Below, in pieces: positions 16,475 through 26,280 of a stretch of 64,000 nt of DNA. A model generated the notes under the pieces. That model was not told the origin of the DNA. It did no database searches and saw only the letters and a list, made by a program, of their open reading frames with translations. The DNA comes from Oxalobacteraceae bacterium AB_14 (GTDB lineage Bacteria; Pseudomonadota; Gammaproteobacteria; Burkholderiales; Burkholderiaceae_D). The position numbers and the translations under genes were made by a program. The stretch is from positions 2,004,639 to 2,068,638 of the forward strand of contig KB906725.1 in assembly GCA_000381565.1 (NCBI GenBank). The letters run 5' to 3'. The stretch's first letter is position 1, and every line of letters begins with the position of its first letter.

Positions 16475-17353
16475 ATGAAAAAACTTACTATTCAAAAATT
16501 CAAGCTGCCGCGCCTGTTGATCGTGGGCTGCGGCGATGTCGGCATGCGGCTGGTGCCGCTGTTGCGTCCGTATTTTCGCGTGTTCGCCACCACCAGCCAG
16601 CCGTCGCGCCGCGCCGAATTGCGCGCGCTGGGCGCCGTGCCGCTGGTGGCCGACCTGGACCGGCCTGCCACTTTGCGGCGCCTGGCCGGCCTGGCGCAGC
16701 ACGTCGTGCACCTGGCGCCGCCGCCCGCCGAGGGCGCGCTGGACCGGCGCACGCGCAATCTGACCGCCATTTTACCTGAGCACGCCCGCTTGGTTTATGT
16801 CAGCACCACCGGCGTCTACGGAGATTGCGGCGGAGCGTTGTTTGACGAGAGCCGTCCGGTGGCGCCGCGCAACGCGCGCGCCGTGCGCCGGGTGGACGCG
16901 GAGCAGGTGTTGCGGGGCTGGGCGCGGCGCGCCGGCGCGCAATTGGCTATCCTGCGGGTGCCGGGAATCTATGCCGCCGACCGCCTGCCGCTGAAGCGTT
17001 TGCAGGCCGGCACGGCGGCGCTGGTCGAGGCGGAGGATGTGTACACCAACCACGTCCATGCCGACGACCTGGCCACCATCATCGCGCGCGCACTGTTCCG
17101 CGGCTTGCCCAACCGGGTGTATCACGCGGTGGACGATAGCGAGATGAAGATGGCGGCGTATTTCGACGCGGTGGCGGACGCCTTCCAGCTGCCGCGCCCG
17201 CCGCGCATGGTGCGCGCCGAGTTGCAGAAGGTGGTGACGCCGGCCTTGCTGTCGTTTATGTCGGAGTCGCGCCGGCTGAGCAACGGCCGCATCAAGCGCG
17301 AGCTGGGCGTGCGGCTGCGCTACGCCACCGTGGCGCAGATGTTGAAGGGGTGA
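16475..17353 (+). CDS. NAD(P)-dependent SDR/epimerase, YeeZ-like
   Basis: 292 residues. LLIVGCGDVGMRL is the Rossmann dinucleotide loop (G-x-G-x-x-G) and VYVSTTGVYGDCGG the conserved Ser/Thr and Tyr segment of extended SDRs. Later NHVHADDLATIIARAL and YHAVDDSEMKMAAYFD are typical of YeeZ-type proteins. It starts 11 bases from the start of the divergent reductase, so the two genes must share an extremely small promoter region or the start is slightly downstream. Its stop abuts the stop of the convergent gene with no spacer. Substrate unknown. Confidence 0.8.
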   Translation: MKKLTIQKFKLPRLLIVGCGDVGMRLVPLLRPYFRVFATTSQPSRRAELRALGAVPLVADLDRPATLRRLAGLAQHVVHLAPPPAEGALDRRTRNLTAILPEHARLVYVSTTGVYGDCGGALFDESRPVAPRNARAVRRVDAEQVLRGWARRAGAQLAILRVPGIYAADRLPLKRLQAGTAALVEAEDVYTNHVHADDLATIIARALFRGLPNRVYHAVDDSEMKMAAYFDAVADAFQLPRPPRMVRAELQKVVTPALLSFMSESRRLSNGRIKRELGVRLRYATVAQMLKG

Positions 17354-17617
17354 TCAGGCGCGCGGCGGGCGCTTCTTCTGCTGCACGCGTTGTTGCTGCT
17401 TCTTCTGGGTCTGCACTTTGTTCTGCTTGGCTTCGTGCAGGGCGACGGCGTCCTTGCGGGCCTGTTCCGGCGTGCGCAGTTCAGGATCGTTGTCGTGGGC
17501 GACGAAATATTCGGCGTCCTGGGCGTCGACCACCAGCTTGATGGCGGCGGCGTCGTCGAGGTCATAGATTTCGTGGAGCAGCGTCGTTACTTCGTCGAGG
17601 AATTCTTCGTAGGTCAT
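17354..17617 (-). CDS. Small basic-tailed hypothetical protein
   Basis: 87 residues from the ATG at 17615-17617, with AAATACACCC upstream but no strong ribosome binding site. The N-terminal half is acidic (YEEFLDEVTTLLHEIYDLDD), followed by AAIKLVVDAQDAEYFVAHD, and the C-terminus is a Lys/Gln/Arg-rich tail (KKQQQRVQQKKRPPRA). The charge split suggests nucleic-acid or ribosome contact by the tail. I do not recognise the family. The gene is tail-to-tail with the SDR gene with no intervening base. Confidence 0.65.
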   Translation of the reverse strand: MTYEEFLDEVTTLLHEIYDLDDAAAIKLVVDAQDAEYFVAHDNDPELRTPEQARKDAVALHEAKQNKVQTQKKQQQRVQQKKRPPRA

Positions 17618-17775
17618 GGGTGTATTTTGTAAAAACAAGTAAAGACGGGGCGGAACTTACACTAGTGCAAGTCACTTCCGGTGGTTTTGTGCCAAAATGG
17701 CAACACAGTTTGTATGAGCTATATCAATCAAGTCTGCACATGATACGATATTGTTAGCCATCTCACGAAGGAGCC

Positions 17776-18027
17776 ATGGGTATGACAGCCACTTCCCATC
17801 CCAGCAAGGAGCAGGTTCGCGCCTATATGCATCAGCGCGAATGCGACCGCCGTCCTCCGCCTACGCCGGACGAGATCCGTCGCCAGCTGGGCTGGTACTG
17901 CAACTCGCACGACATCGACTTCCTCGGTTCTTCCTCACTTCTCTTCCCAGGCTCTATCGCCCAACTGGCCGCTTTGATGGCCGTTGAATGGTGTTTCCGT
18001 GCCGCCGGCCTCAGCCGATCCAACTGA
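17776..18027 (+). CDS. Small hypothetical protein
   Basis: 83 residues with an AAGGAG site six bases before the ATG. The sequence has a helix TSHPSKEQVRAYMHQRECDRR, a Pro-rich turn, then DEIRRQLGWYCNSHDIDF and a weakly hydrophobic C-terminal half (LAALMAVEWCFRAAG). No family recognised. A separate gene by its own ribosome binding site and 158-base upstream region; I found no clear terminator after it. Confidence 0.65.
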   Translation: MGMTATSHPSKEQVRAYMHQRECDRRPPPTPDEIRRQLGWYCNSHDIDFLGSSSLLFPGSIAQLAALMAVEWCFRAAGLSRSN

Positions 18028-18286
18028 ATTTACCAATATTTATACCTTTTCTTGCAACAAATATCTTCCTAGCATAAGAAATAGGGGTAAAATCTCTCTA
18101 AATCTCACAGAAATGTCTGATGAGTTAGCCGTTCGTTAACGTAAACGTGTATTATCTCGGCTAAGCACTAAAAACCGGCATAAATGACTGTGTTTTGTAG
18201 TGCTTCATTGGTAATAGAGCTGAAAATTTTTTTTACCCATGTGTCGTTTTTTGTCGAAGACGGCCAGAACCTACTTAAAAAACATT

Positions 18287-18526
18287 ATGTCTATCAAAGA
18301 AATCACCGCATCGCCGACCTACAACCCAAATCGCGTGCTGGACGCCATCATCGAGAAGTTGCAACTGAAAAACGATGCCGCCCTGTCCCGCGCACTGGAA
18401 GTAGCGCCACCGGTCATCAGCAAAATCCGTCACAACACGCTGCCTATCGGCGCGACCATCCTGATCCGCATGCACGAGATCAGCGATTTCAGCATTCGCG
18501 AACTGCGCGAACTGATGGCGGCCTGA
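18287..18526 (+). CDS. Small HTH-type DNA-binding protein
   Basis: 79 residues from the ATG at 18287. The pattern VLDAIIEKLQLKNDAALSRA followed by LEVAPPVISKIRHNTLPIGA matches a Cro/XRE-like helix-turn-helix (helices 2 and 3 around DAALSRALEVAPPVISKIR). The rest, ILIRMHEISDFSIRELRELM, is an additional helical pair. It is nearly all DNA-binding domain, like small repressors. A 259-base upstream gap holds AT-rich DNA and the palindrome CGTTAACG, possible targets for autoregulation. A hairpin terminator follows. Confidence 0.75.
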   Translation: MSIKEITASPTYNPNRVLDAIIEKLQLKNDAALSRALEVAPPVISKIRHNTLPIGATILIRMHEISDFSIRELRELMAA

Positions 18527-18542
18527 TGACGGGCCAGTAGCA

Positions 18543-18583
18543 AAGACAACGGCGCGGACCTCTCGGTCACGCGCCGTTGTCTT
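18543..18583. terminator. Strong bidirectional hairpin
   Basis: A 13-base-pair perfect stem, AAGACAACGGCGC paired with GCGCCGTTGTCTT, encloses a loop that itself can form GACC/GGTC. It lies between the convergent HTH gene and the small Pro-rich gene. The T-run is short on the plus strand, but the stem position suits a shared terminator. Confidence 0.75.
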
Positions 18584-18618
18584 ATGCGGCCTGCTTGGTC
18601 TCGCAGTTGGCCTGGTGC

Positions 18619-18819
18619 TCAGGCCGACGTGCTGATGGTGGTGCCGATGCGCTGGCCGCTGGTGTTGACGGTCGGCGCGGCCGCCACTTGCGGCGGCGCC
18701 GGCGGGGCCGGCGGCGCGACGCGTTCGGCGGGTTTGTCCGCCGCCTTCACCGGCTCAGGCTGGCGGGGCGGCGTCGCTGCTACGGCGGCGGTACTGGAAG
18801 CTACGGTATTGACAGCCAT
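18619..18819 (-). CDS. Small Pro/Ala-rich protein with conserved-looking C-terminus
   Basis: 66 residues starting at an ATG with GGGAG seven bases upstream. The centre is low complexity (PPAPPAPPQVAAAP) and the end is TVNTSGQRIGTTISTSA. From memory, short proteins of related bacteria end in a similar N-T-x-G-Q-x-I-G pattern, which would argue for a real gene; this needs a database check. No signal peptide or membrane segment. Function unknown. Confidence 0.55.
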   Translation of the reverse strand: MAVNTVASSTAAVAATPPRQPEPVKAADKPAERVAPPAPPAPPQVAAAPTVNTSGQRIGTTISTSA

Positions 18820-18915
18820 GATGAACTCCCATCATCGATAAATATCCCCAGAGTATGCCACTTATTTGAGCAGTGCGCCTGTTCGTTTTGCCATGTGTGG
18901 CGCAAACGCCAGTGC

Positions 18916-19665
18916 TCAGGCCGATGGCGCCAGGCGCGGACGGTCGCTATAGAAGCTGGCGACGCGGGCCTGCTCGATGATCGCGCCGGCGTCGGCCGCC
19001 GTCTGCAAGCCTTCCGCCACCTTGCCGGGAGCGGCCGAGTAGGCGGTCGCGCCTGGCGCGGCGGAGTAGGCGGTGTTGGCGCTCACGCCAGGGGCGGCCG
19101 AATAGGCGGTCTTGGCGGAAACACCGGGAGCGGCCGAGTAGGCGGTCTTGGCGGCAACACCAGGAGCGGCCGAGTAGGCGGTGTTGGCGGCCACGCCAGG
19201 AGCGGCCGAATAGGCGGTGTTGGCGGCCACGCCAGGCGCAGCCGAGTAAGCCGTCGCGCCAGGGGCTGCCGAGTAGGCCACGTCCTGATGCGCGGCGCCG
19301 CGCAGGTAGGATTCGCCAAAGGTCGCCTCATACAATTCCTGCATGCGATGGCCGAGACGCTCGTGCGCCATCAGGTCGTCCTCGCCGCGCAGGCCGATGT
19401 AGGGGAAGTGGTGCAGGAAATAGCCGAACACGGCGTCGCAGTCGACGGCGTATTTCATCGTGTCCAGGATGTGGTAGTGCCAGAAGGTGTCGACGTCGAC
19501 CAGCGGCGCGGTCTGCTCATTCGGGAACTGCTTCATCAGGAACAGGAAACGGCGATATTCGGTTTCGATGGCGTTGGCGCGTTCCAGCGACCAGCCCTCG
19601 CCAGACTCTTTGTGCATCAGCTTGACTTTGATCGGTTCCAGGTCCAGGGCATTGATGACATTCAT
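18916..19665 (-). CDS. GRDP-like protein with C-terminal AYSAAPG repeats
   Basis: 249 residues from the ATG at 19663-19665, with AAAGGAAATGCC before it. Residues 1-128 match the glycine-rich-domain-containing-protein-like (GRDP, PF07173) pattern, shown by DVDTFWHYHILDTMKYAVDC and FGYFLHHFPYIGLRGEDD. Residues 130-214 hold eight copies of AYSAAPG spaced 9, 12, 12, 12, 12, 12 and 9 residues apart, linked by VAAN, VAAK, VSAK or VSAN. A helical tail (residues 215-249) follows. There is no signal peptide. The repeat could be a structural stalk, a multimerisation surface or a substrate for modification; all are inference. Confidence 0.8.
   Translation of the reverse strand: MNVINALDLEPIKVKLMHKESGEGWSLERANAIETEYRRFLFLMKQFPNEQTAPLVDVDTFWHYHILDTMKYAVDCDAVFGYFLHHFPYIGLRGEDDLMAHERLGHRMQELYEATFGESYLRGAAHQDVAYSAAPGATAYSAAPGVAANTAYSAAPGVAANTAYSAAPGVAAKTAYSAAPGVSAKTAYSAAPGVSANTAYSAAPGATAYSAAPGKVAEGLQTAADAGAIIEQARVASFYSDRPRLAPSA
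19024..19278. repeat. Coding tandem repeat (36-base and 27-base units)
   Basis: Inside the GRDP-like gene, five central 36-base units and two flanking 27-base units encode AYSAAPG plus a linker. The DNA units differ mostly at third codon positions and in the linker codons (for example AAC/AAG and GCC/TCC), which points to old duplications kept by selection on the peptide. Confidence 0.9.
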
Positions 19666-19812
19666 GGCATTTCCTTTGTATTGATGAGGCGGGTTGAAAA
19701 AAATAGAACAAATGCAATTCTTGCCCAGCGCCAGCTGAACACTTTGATTTTTCTCAAGCTTTGTCAGGAACGTCCTATCGTATTGGGAATGCGCCGACGC
19801 GGACGCTGCCAT

Positions 19813-21654
19813 TTACGCTGGCGCGTCGGCCGCCAGGCGGGTGGCGAGCGGGTAGTCCTCGGCGCCCGGCGGCGGCACGTAGTCGACCGGCACCGAAATC
19901 GTTACCGTGGTGCCGGCGTTGTGGCCGCCGGTGATGGCGCAATGGCCGCCGAGCAGGCTGATGCGCTCTTCGATGCCGACCAGGCCGAAGGAGCCGACCT
20001 TGTTGCGGCTGCTCTCGCGCAGGCCGACGCCATTGTCGCTGATGGTCATGCTGAGCATGCCGCCGGCCTGGCACAGCTCGACCCGCACCAGGCTGGCGCG
20101 CGCATGCTGCAAGATGTTGCTCAACGATTCCTGCAGCACGCGGAAGAAGGCGGTGGCGCAGCGGTCGTCGATGCGGATGTCGTTCTGGTGCTCGATCAGT
20201 TCGCAGACCATGCCGGAGCGCTGGCGGAACTGGGCGATCTGCCATTCCACCGCCGCGTTCAAGCCCAGGTCCAGCACGGTCGGCCGCAGGTCGTTGATGA
20301 TGTGGCGCACGCTCTTGATGGTGCTGTCGATCTGGGTCAGCGTGCTGCGCGCGCGCGCGTGCAGGCGCGGGTGGTTTTGCCGGGTGCGCGAGGCCAGCAG
20401 GTCGGCCTCGATGCGCAGCACCAGCAGGTTCTGGCCCAGGTCGTCGTGGATTTCGCGGGCGATGCGCTTGCGCTCCTGCTCCTTGATCTGGTCGGCGTGG
20501 GCCGCCAGTTGGCGCAGCTTGTGGTGCGACAGTTGCAGCTTGGCCTGGCTGTCGCGCAGTTCCTTGGTCATGGCCTTGGCCATCTTGATGGCGCGCATGC
20601 GCGACGACGACAGCGTGTGGAACAACAGGTAGAACAGCAGCGTGCCGACGAAGCCGCACGCCATCGCCAGCCACGGCAGGAAGGCGTCGAAGCGGCTGTA
20701 CCAGACCGTCTTGGGCGCGCTGAAATGGGCCGACCATAGTCGGCCGTTGAAGTCCAGCGGCAGCACGATGGCGAACTGGTCGTCCCGGTGCGCCGTGTGG
20801 CGCGCGCTGGCGCTATTGTCGTACAGCAGGGTCAGCGGCGAGACGCTGCCGTCGGCGTTCTTGCCATCGTCGTACAACATCAGGTGCACGTCGCGCACCT
20901 GCATCTGGTCCATGGCCGCGCGCACCAGGCGCGGCACGCTGAAGCCTATGCCCACCGAGCCGATGTAGGCCGCCCGCCGCTGTTCGACATTGTCGAGCGG
21001 CACGTCCTTGCGGTAGAGCGGCAGGCGCATCGCCAACGCCCAGCCCTGGGAATTGCGGGTGTTTTCGATCGGCATGCCCGAGGTGATCAGCTTGCCGGTG
21101 TCGCGCGCCAGCGCGATGGCGCGCGCGGCCTGCTCCCTGGCGCCGATGTCGATGCCGATCCGGTGGCGGTAGGGGGCGACCGGCTCGATCATGGTCAACA
21201 CCGAATACTCGTCGCGCCGGCCGGCGGGCTTGATGGTGAAGTTCGGGTAGCCGTCCGGCAGGCCGTCGCCGCTGCGGGCGGCGGCGCGCTCGAAGGCGTC
21301 GCGCTGGGCGTCGGTCACGTGCTGCGTGAAATTGATGTTGTCGAGCGCGGGAAACTGCTGTCCCAGGTCCAGCCCGCTGACATAGCGGTGGAAGCTGGCG
21401 CGGTCGACATGGTCGCTGGCGTCGAAGAAGCTGGCGGCGCCGCGCAGCACGTCGGTGTGGGCGTTGATGCGCGAGCTGATGTTGTACTGGGCGTTGCGGG
21501 CCTGCTGCGTGAAGCGCTCAGCGGCATCATGTTCGATGGTCTTGTAGACCATCACATAGAACAACGCGCCTATCCCCAGCGATAGCAGGACGCCAGCCCA
21601 CCACACCGGCTTGCTCGGGGAGAACAGTTGTTTTTGCGCAAGTAACGCTATCAT
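19813..21654 (-). CDS. CHASE-domain sensor histidine kinase (NarL-partner type)
   Basis: 613 residues from the ATG at 21652-21654; a TTG six codons upstream is possible. A membrane segment at about 20-40 is followed by a periplasmic CHASE domain (FFDASDHVDRASFHRYVSG; YPNFTIKPAGRRDEYSVLTMIEP) and a second membrane segment near residues 325-350. Then come a coiled coil and a HisKA_3 domain with REIHDDLGQN (phospho-acceptor His) and a HATPase domain with NILQHARA, DNGVGL and GSFGLVGIEERI. Such kinases usually phosphorylate NarL/FixJ regulators. No response regulator gene is present in the window next to it. Confidence 0.88.
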   Translation of the reverse strand: MIALLAQKQLFSPSKPVWWAGVLLSLGIGALFYVMVYKTIEHDAAERFTQQARNAQYNISSRINAHTDVLRGAASFFDASDHVDRASFHRYVSGLDLGQQFPALDNINFTQHVTDAQRDAFERAAARSGDGLPDGYPNFTIKPAGRRDEYSVLTMIEPVAPYRHRIGIDIGAREQAARAIALARDTGKLITSGMPIENTRNSQGWALAMRLPLYRKDVPLDNVEQRRAAYIGSVGIGFSVPRLVRAAMDQMQVRDVHLMLYDDGKNADGSVSPLTLLYDNSASARHTAHRDDQFAIVLPLDFNGRLWSAHFSAPKTVWYSRFDAFLPWLAMACGFVGTLLFYLLFHTLSSSRMRAIKMAKAMTKELRDSQAKLQLSHHKLRQLAAHADQIKEQERKRIAREIHDDLGQNLLVLRIEADLLASRTRQNHPRLHARARSTLTQIDSTIKSVRHIINDLRPTVLDLGLNAAVEWQIAQFRQRSGMVCELIEHQNDIRIDDRCATAFFRVLQESLSNILQHARASLVRVELCQAGGMLSMTISDNGVGLRESSRNKVGSFGLVGIEERISLLGGHCAITGGHNAGTTVTISVPVDYVPPPGAEDYPLATRLAADAPA

Positions 21655-21778
21655 ATCGATTGCTTGAAGCAACTCCTGGGACCGGATCTAGGCTGAATAT
21701 AGGAAACTTTGGCGATGCCAGTCAAGTAAATTTGTTATTTTGCTATTTGTCCTGGACGTAGTGCCGTCGCCGGCGATG

Positions 21779-21816
21779 CAAAAGGCCGGCGCCTCCCATC
21801 GGGAAGCACCGGCCTT
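21779..21816 (-). terminator. Probable terminator of glnS
   Basis: On the minus strand AAGGCCGG and CCGGCCTT form the outer stem and TTCCC/GGGAG an inner stem around GAT; TTTTGC follows. It lies 31 bases after the glnS stop. Confidence 0.75.
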
Positions 21817-21846
21817 GGCAGTTGTGGCTGGTCGTCTCGCTGGCGC

Positions 21847-23613
<1,767 letters not shown>

Positions 23614-23780
23614 CTGAAAAGTTGGCTTTGCAAAAGTTCGAGTGAAGGGCATTTTACCGTATCCCCTCTATGACAGCGGCGGAAATGCTGCGTTGCGGCG
23701 GCCCCTGGAGGAAATCGCACTGTCCACACGGGTATAATTCATCTTTAATTGTTTCGGCATCACGGCCCGGAGTTTCCAAA

Positions 23781-24074
23781 ATGGAAAATTACTACAACAC
23801 GCTGGGTATCGCGCCTAACGCCACCGACGACGAGATCAAGAAGATTTACCGCTCGCTGGCGATGCGCTTCCACCCGGACCGCAACCAGACGCCCGGCGCG
23901 GAAGCGCGTTTCAAGGCCATCACCAAGGCCTATGAAATCCTGTCCGATCCGGTCAAGCGCGAGGAATACAACCAGCGCGTGAACCATCGCATCATCATCG
24001 ACCCGGAAGCGGAAGCGTACCAGTTGTGGCGTGCGGTGTTCAACCTGCATGGCACCGTGCTGCCACCGGCCTGA
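23781..24074 (+). CDS. Short J-domain (DnaJ-like) protein
   Basis: 97 residues. Residues 2-67 are a J domain: YYNTLGIAPNATDDEIKKIY, the His-Pro-Asp motif in MRFHPDRNQTPG, and ITKAYEILSDPVKREEYNQ. The last 28 residues (IIIDPEAEAYQLWRAVFNLH) have no zinc-finger or client-binding domain. It could recruit a cytoplasmic Hsp70 to a specific client. The three following genes lie close downstream (36, 2 and 14 bases apart), so they may form one operon and the clients may be their products; this is an inference. Confidence 0.88.
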   Translation: MENYYNTLGIAPNATDDEIKKIYRSLAMRFHPDRNQTPGAEARFKAITKAYEILSDPVKREEYNQRVNHRIIIDPEAEAYQLWRAVFNLHGTVLPPA

Positions 24075-24110
24075 GCCGGCCACACAACAGAAAAATCACG
24101 AAAGTTTGCA

Positions 24111-24614
24111 ATGTCCAGAAAAGTACACCCTGAGTTCGCCTATCAATCGCGCGAGCTCGAAGGCCAGATCGATGGCATCCTGGGCGACCCGCCCGACCGC
24201 AAGAACTACCAGCGCATGATAGCCGCGCTGGTGTCCGAGTACGCCAGCGGCGGCGGCATCGAGGACGTCAACATGCTGGCGTTCGCGCTGGTCGACCACA
24301 TCGAGTTCAACAACCCGAAAGGCTTGCTGGCCGAGGCGGAAGACTACGAGTTCGGCGACGCCGGCCGGGTGTTCGCGATGGCCTCGTGCAAGGGCGAGGA
24401 TGCGGCGCGCATGTACGCGGCGCTGGAAGAGAACCTGCCGGACCTGGGCCGCCAGGCCATCATCACCGCCTTCCTGTTCAAGAATCCGCGCAAGTGGGAC
24501 GACGACGACCAGTCGCTGGACCAGCTGTCGGCCAACGACGACGGCGACGATGTCAACGACGAAGACCAGGCGACCGACGACTTCGCCCAGATGTTCGATC
24601 AGGATGGAGATTAA
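24111..24614 (+). CDS. Acidic hypothetical protein in J-domain operon
   Basis: 167 residues, not recognised. The N-terminus SRKVHPEFAYQSRELEGQID leads into a helical region (NYQRMIAALVSEYASGGGIED, HIEFNNPKGLLAEAEDYEF, RMYAALEENLPDLGRQAIITAFLF) and a strongly acidic tail from about residue 130 (DDDDQSLDQL, DDGDDVNDEDQATDDF). No signal peptide or membrane segment. It starts 36 bases after the J-domain gene and its stop is two bases before the next ATG. The acidic tail could bind a basic partner or nucleic-acid-binding protein. Confidence 0.75.
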   Translation: MSRKVHPEFAYQSRELEGQIDGILGDPPDRKNYQRMIAALVSEYASGGGIEDVNMLAFALVDHIEFNNPKGLLAEAEDYEFGDAGRVFAMASCKGEDAARMYAALEENLPDLGRQAIITAFLFKNPRKWDDDDQSLDQLSANDDGDDVNDEDQATDDFAQMFDQDGD

Positions 24615-24616
24615 CC

Positions 24617-25393
24617 ATGACCGAGAAAAGTAATCTGCCGGCGCTGAGCAAGCAAGTGACCGAGCTGGTGCTGGCCGGTTCGCTGGGCCACGCCGAGCAA
24701 GCCTTCGCCGAGGCGGCCGACCAGTTCGGCGACCTGGCGGTGGTGGAAGTGCTGGGCAACATCCCGCCGCAAGTGACGGCGCTGCACCTGGCCGGCTTCG
24801 ACGGCGGCAAGATGTCGCTGGCGACGCTGCTGGTGCCGGCCAAGGCCTGGGCCGACAGCCTGGCCTTCTTCGCCGCGACCTGGTCGGACGACCAGATCGA
24901 GGACGATCCGGAGCGCATCGCCGAATCGTTGTTCGCCCACATCCACGGCATCGTGTTCTCCACCGACGACGAAGAGCGCCGCAAGGAACTGCTGGCGGCC
25001 GCTTCGGCCACCGACCACGGTTCGACCGCGTTCGCGATCCTGTTCTCAATGGCGCCGAAGGAAATCCTGGAAGTGGCCGGCGAGATCATCTCCAAGGGCC
25101 CGTACCTGACCGGCCAGACCTCGTCCGACAACGACGTGGTTCCGCTGGCCATCCTGCTGGCGCAAGCCTCGGAAGACGGCTGGGACCGCGCGCTGTTCGA
25201 GCTGTTCCCGGAGTTCCGCCACAGCGCCGACCTGGCCGACGCCGAGTTTTCCGACGATCCCGACGACGAACCGAACTTCCTGCAGCGCTCCACCAAGGAA
25301 TTGCTGTACCGCTTGCGCAAGCAGGTACCGTCCACGCGCAGCGCCGCCAAGCCTGGTTCGCGCCGCAGCCTGGGCACCGGCATTTTCTCGTGA
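24617..25393 (+). CDS. Hypothetical protein in J-domain operon
   Basis: 258 residues starting two bases after the preceding stop, with GGAGATTAACC as ribosome binding site. The sequence is helical and acidic, with LPALSKQVTELVLAGSLGHA, AEQAFAEAADQFGDLAVVEVL, TEDDEE-like patches and a Ser/Arg-rich end (STRSAAKPGSRRSLGTGIFS). The pairing of helices suggests a repeat-like alpha solenoid, but I cannot show a known repeat. Family not recognised. Likely translated together with the genes before and after it. Confidence 0.75.
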   Translation: MTEKSNLPALSKQVTELVLAGSLGHAEQAFAEAADQFGDLAVVEVLGNIPPQVTALHLAGFDGGKMSLATLLVPAKAWADSLAFFAATWSDDQIEDDPERIAESLFAHIHGIVFSTDDEERRKELLAAASATDHGSTAFAILFSMAPKEILEVAGEIISKGPYLTGQTSSDNDVVPLAILLAQASEDGWDRALFELFPEFRHSADLADAEFSDDPDDEPNFLQRSTKELLYRLRKQVPSTRSAAKPGSRRSLGTGIFS

Positions 25394-25407
25394 TGGATAA
25401 CTGATAC

Positions 25408-26280
25408 ATGCTGCCAGCAATTGTCGTAGAAAATTTACCGCGCCTGACCCGCGCCATCCAGCAACTGGCGGCCCACCCGGACGACGAGGCCGCCTATTCG
25501 CTGGCCGATGAACTGACCGGCATCACCGCCATGGTGGCCGAGAAGTTCACCAACGACCGCACCGCCGACGGCATCCAGAAAGCCTTGCAGCTGACGGTGG
25601 GCGGCGTGTCGCTGGGCCTGGACTACGCGCTGATGCACGAGGGCGACCTCGCGGCGCTGGACTTCCTGATCGAGCACGGCGCCGAGCACGCGTTCCAGAT
25701 CGGCTTCCGCCTGATCAAGGAGCTGTCGGCCCTGCCGGAGGACTCCCTGGTCGGCGAGTACGATACCGATCCGGTGTATTCGGCGCGGCGCCTGCGCGAG
25801 CTGTTCATCGACCTGTGCCAGACCGATCCGAACCAGAACTGGAACGGCCTGGAGCGCTACGAAGTGCTGCTCAGGCAGCGCAAGGAAGTGCAGGCCGTGG
25901 TGCGCCTGGCCGGCTGGCTGCGCCGCCACCACAGCGAAGGTCCGGTCAGCGACACCGACCTCAACGCCGAGGGCGTGATTGCGCTGGCCATCATCTTCGC
26001 CATCGAAGGCGGCGGCCGCGTGGTGGCGCGCACCGGACAGAAGGAGTTCGAGCGCTTCGTCAAGTCGGTGCGCAAGTCCAAGCCGGACTACGAGGAGGGC
26101 TGGGCCGCGCTGGTGGCCAAGGTGCCGGTGCAGCATCACCCGGTGCTGCTGGACCGCATCGCCAGCTATCGCACCGGCTGCACGGTGATCCAGAACATCA
26201 AGGGCCGCACGGCGATGAAAACGCTGTTCGCGGAACTGGAAAACTACGCCGGCTCGGAGCTGGACGCCGACTACAATTAA
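25408..26280 (+). CDS. Hypothetical protein in J-domain operon
   Basis: 290 residues, 14 bases after the preceding gene. An alpha-helical cytosolic protein: LPRLTRAIQQLAAHPDDEAA, DYALMHEGDLAALDFLIEHG, RRLRELFIDLCQTDPNQNWN, RYEVLLRQRKEVQAVVRLAG, and a basic segment RFVKSVRKSKPDYEEGW. No motif of a known enzyme is apparent. Its TAA lies within the last codon of the convergent LysR gene (four-base overlap). As the last gene of the putative operon it may act together with the J-domain protein. Confidence 0.75.
   Translation: MLPAIVVENLPRLTRAIQQLAAHPDDEAAYSLADELTGITAMVAEKFTNDRTADGIQKALQLTVGGVSLGLDYALMHEGDLAALDFLIEHGAEHAFQIGFRLIKELSALPEDSLVGEYDTDPVYSARRLRELFIDLCQTDPNQNWNGLERYEVLLRQRKEVQAVVRLAGWLRRHHSEGPVSDTDLNAEGVIALAIIFAIEGGGRVVARTGQKEFERFVKSVRKSKPDYEEGWAALVAKVPVQHHPVLLDRIASYRTGCTVIQNIKGRTAMKTLFAELENYAGSELDADYN

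Noticed and set aside
19024..19278. CRISPR-like regular spacing of repeated DNA
   Set aside because: The repeats are in frame inside a coding gene and encode AYSAAPG; units differ at third codon positions and the linkers are not unique spacers.
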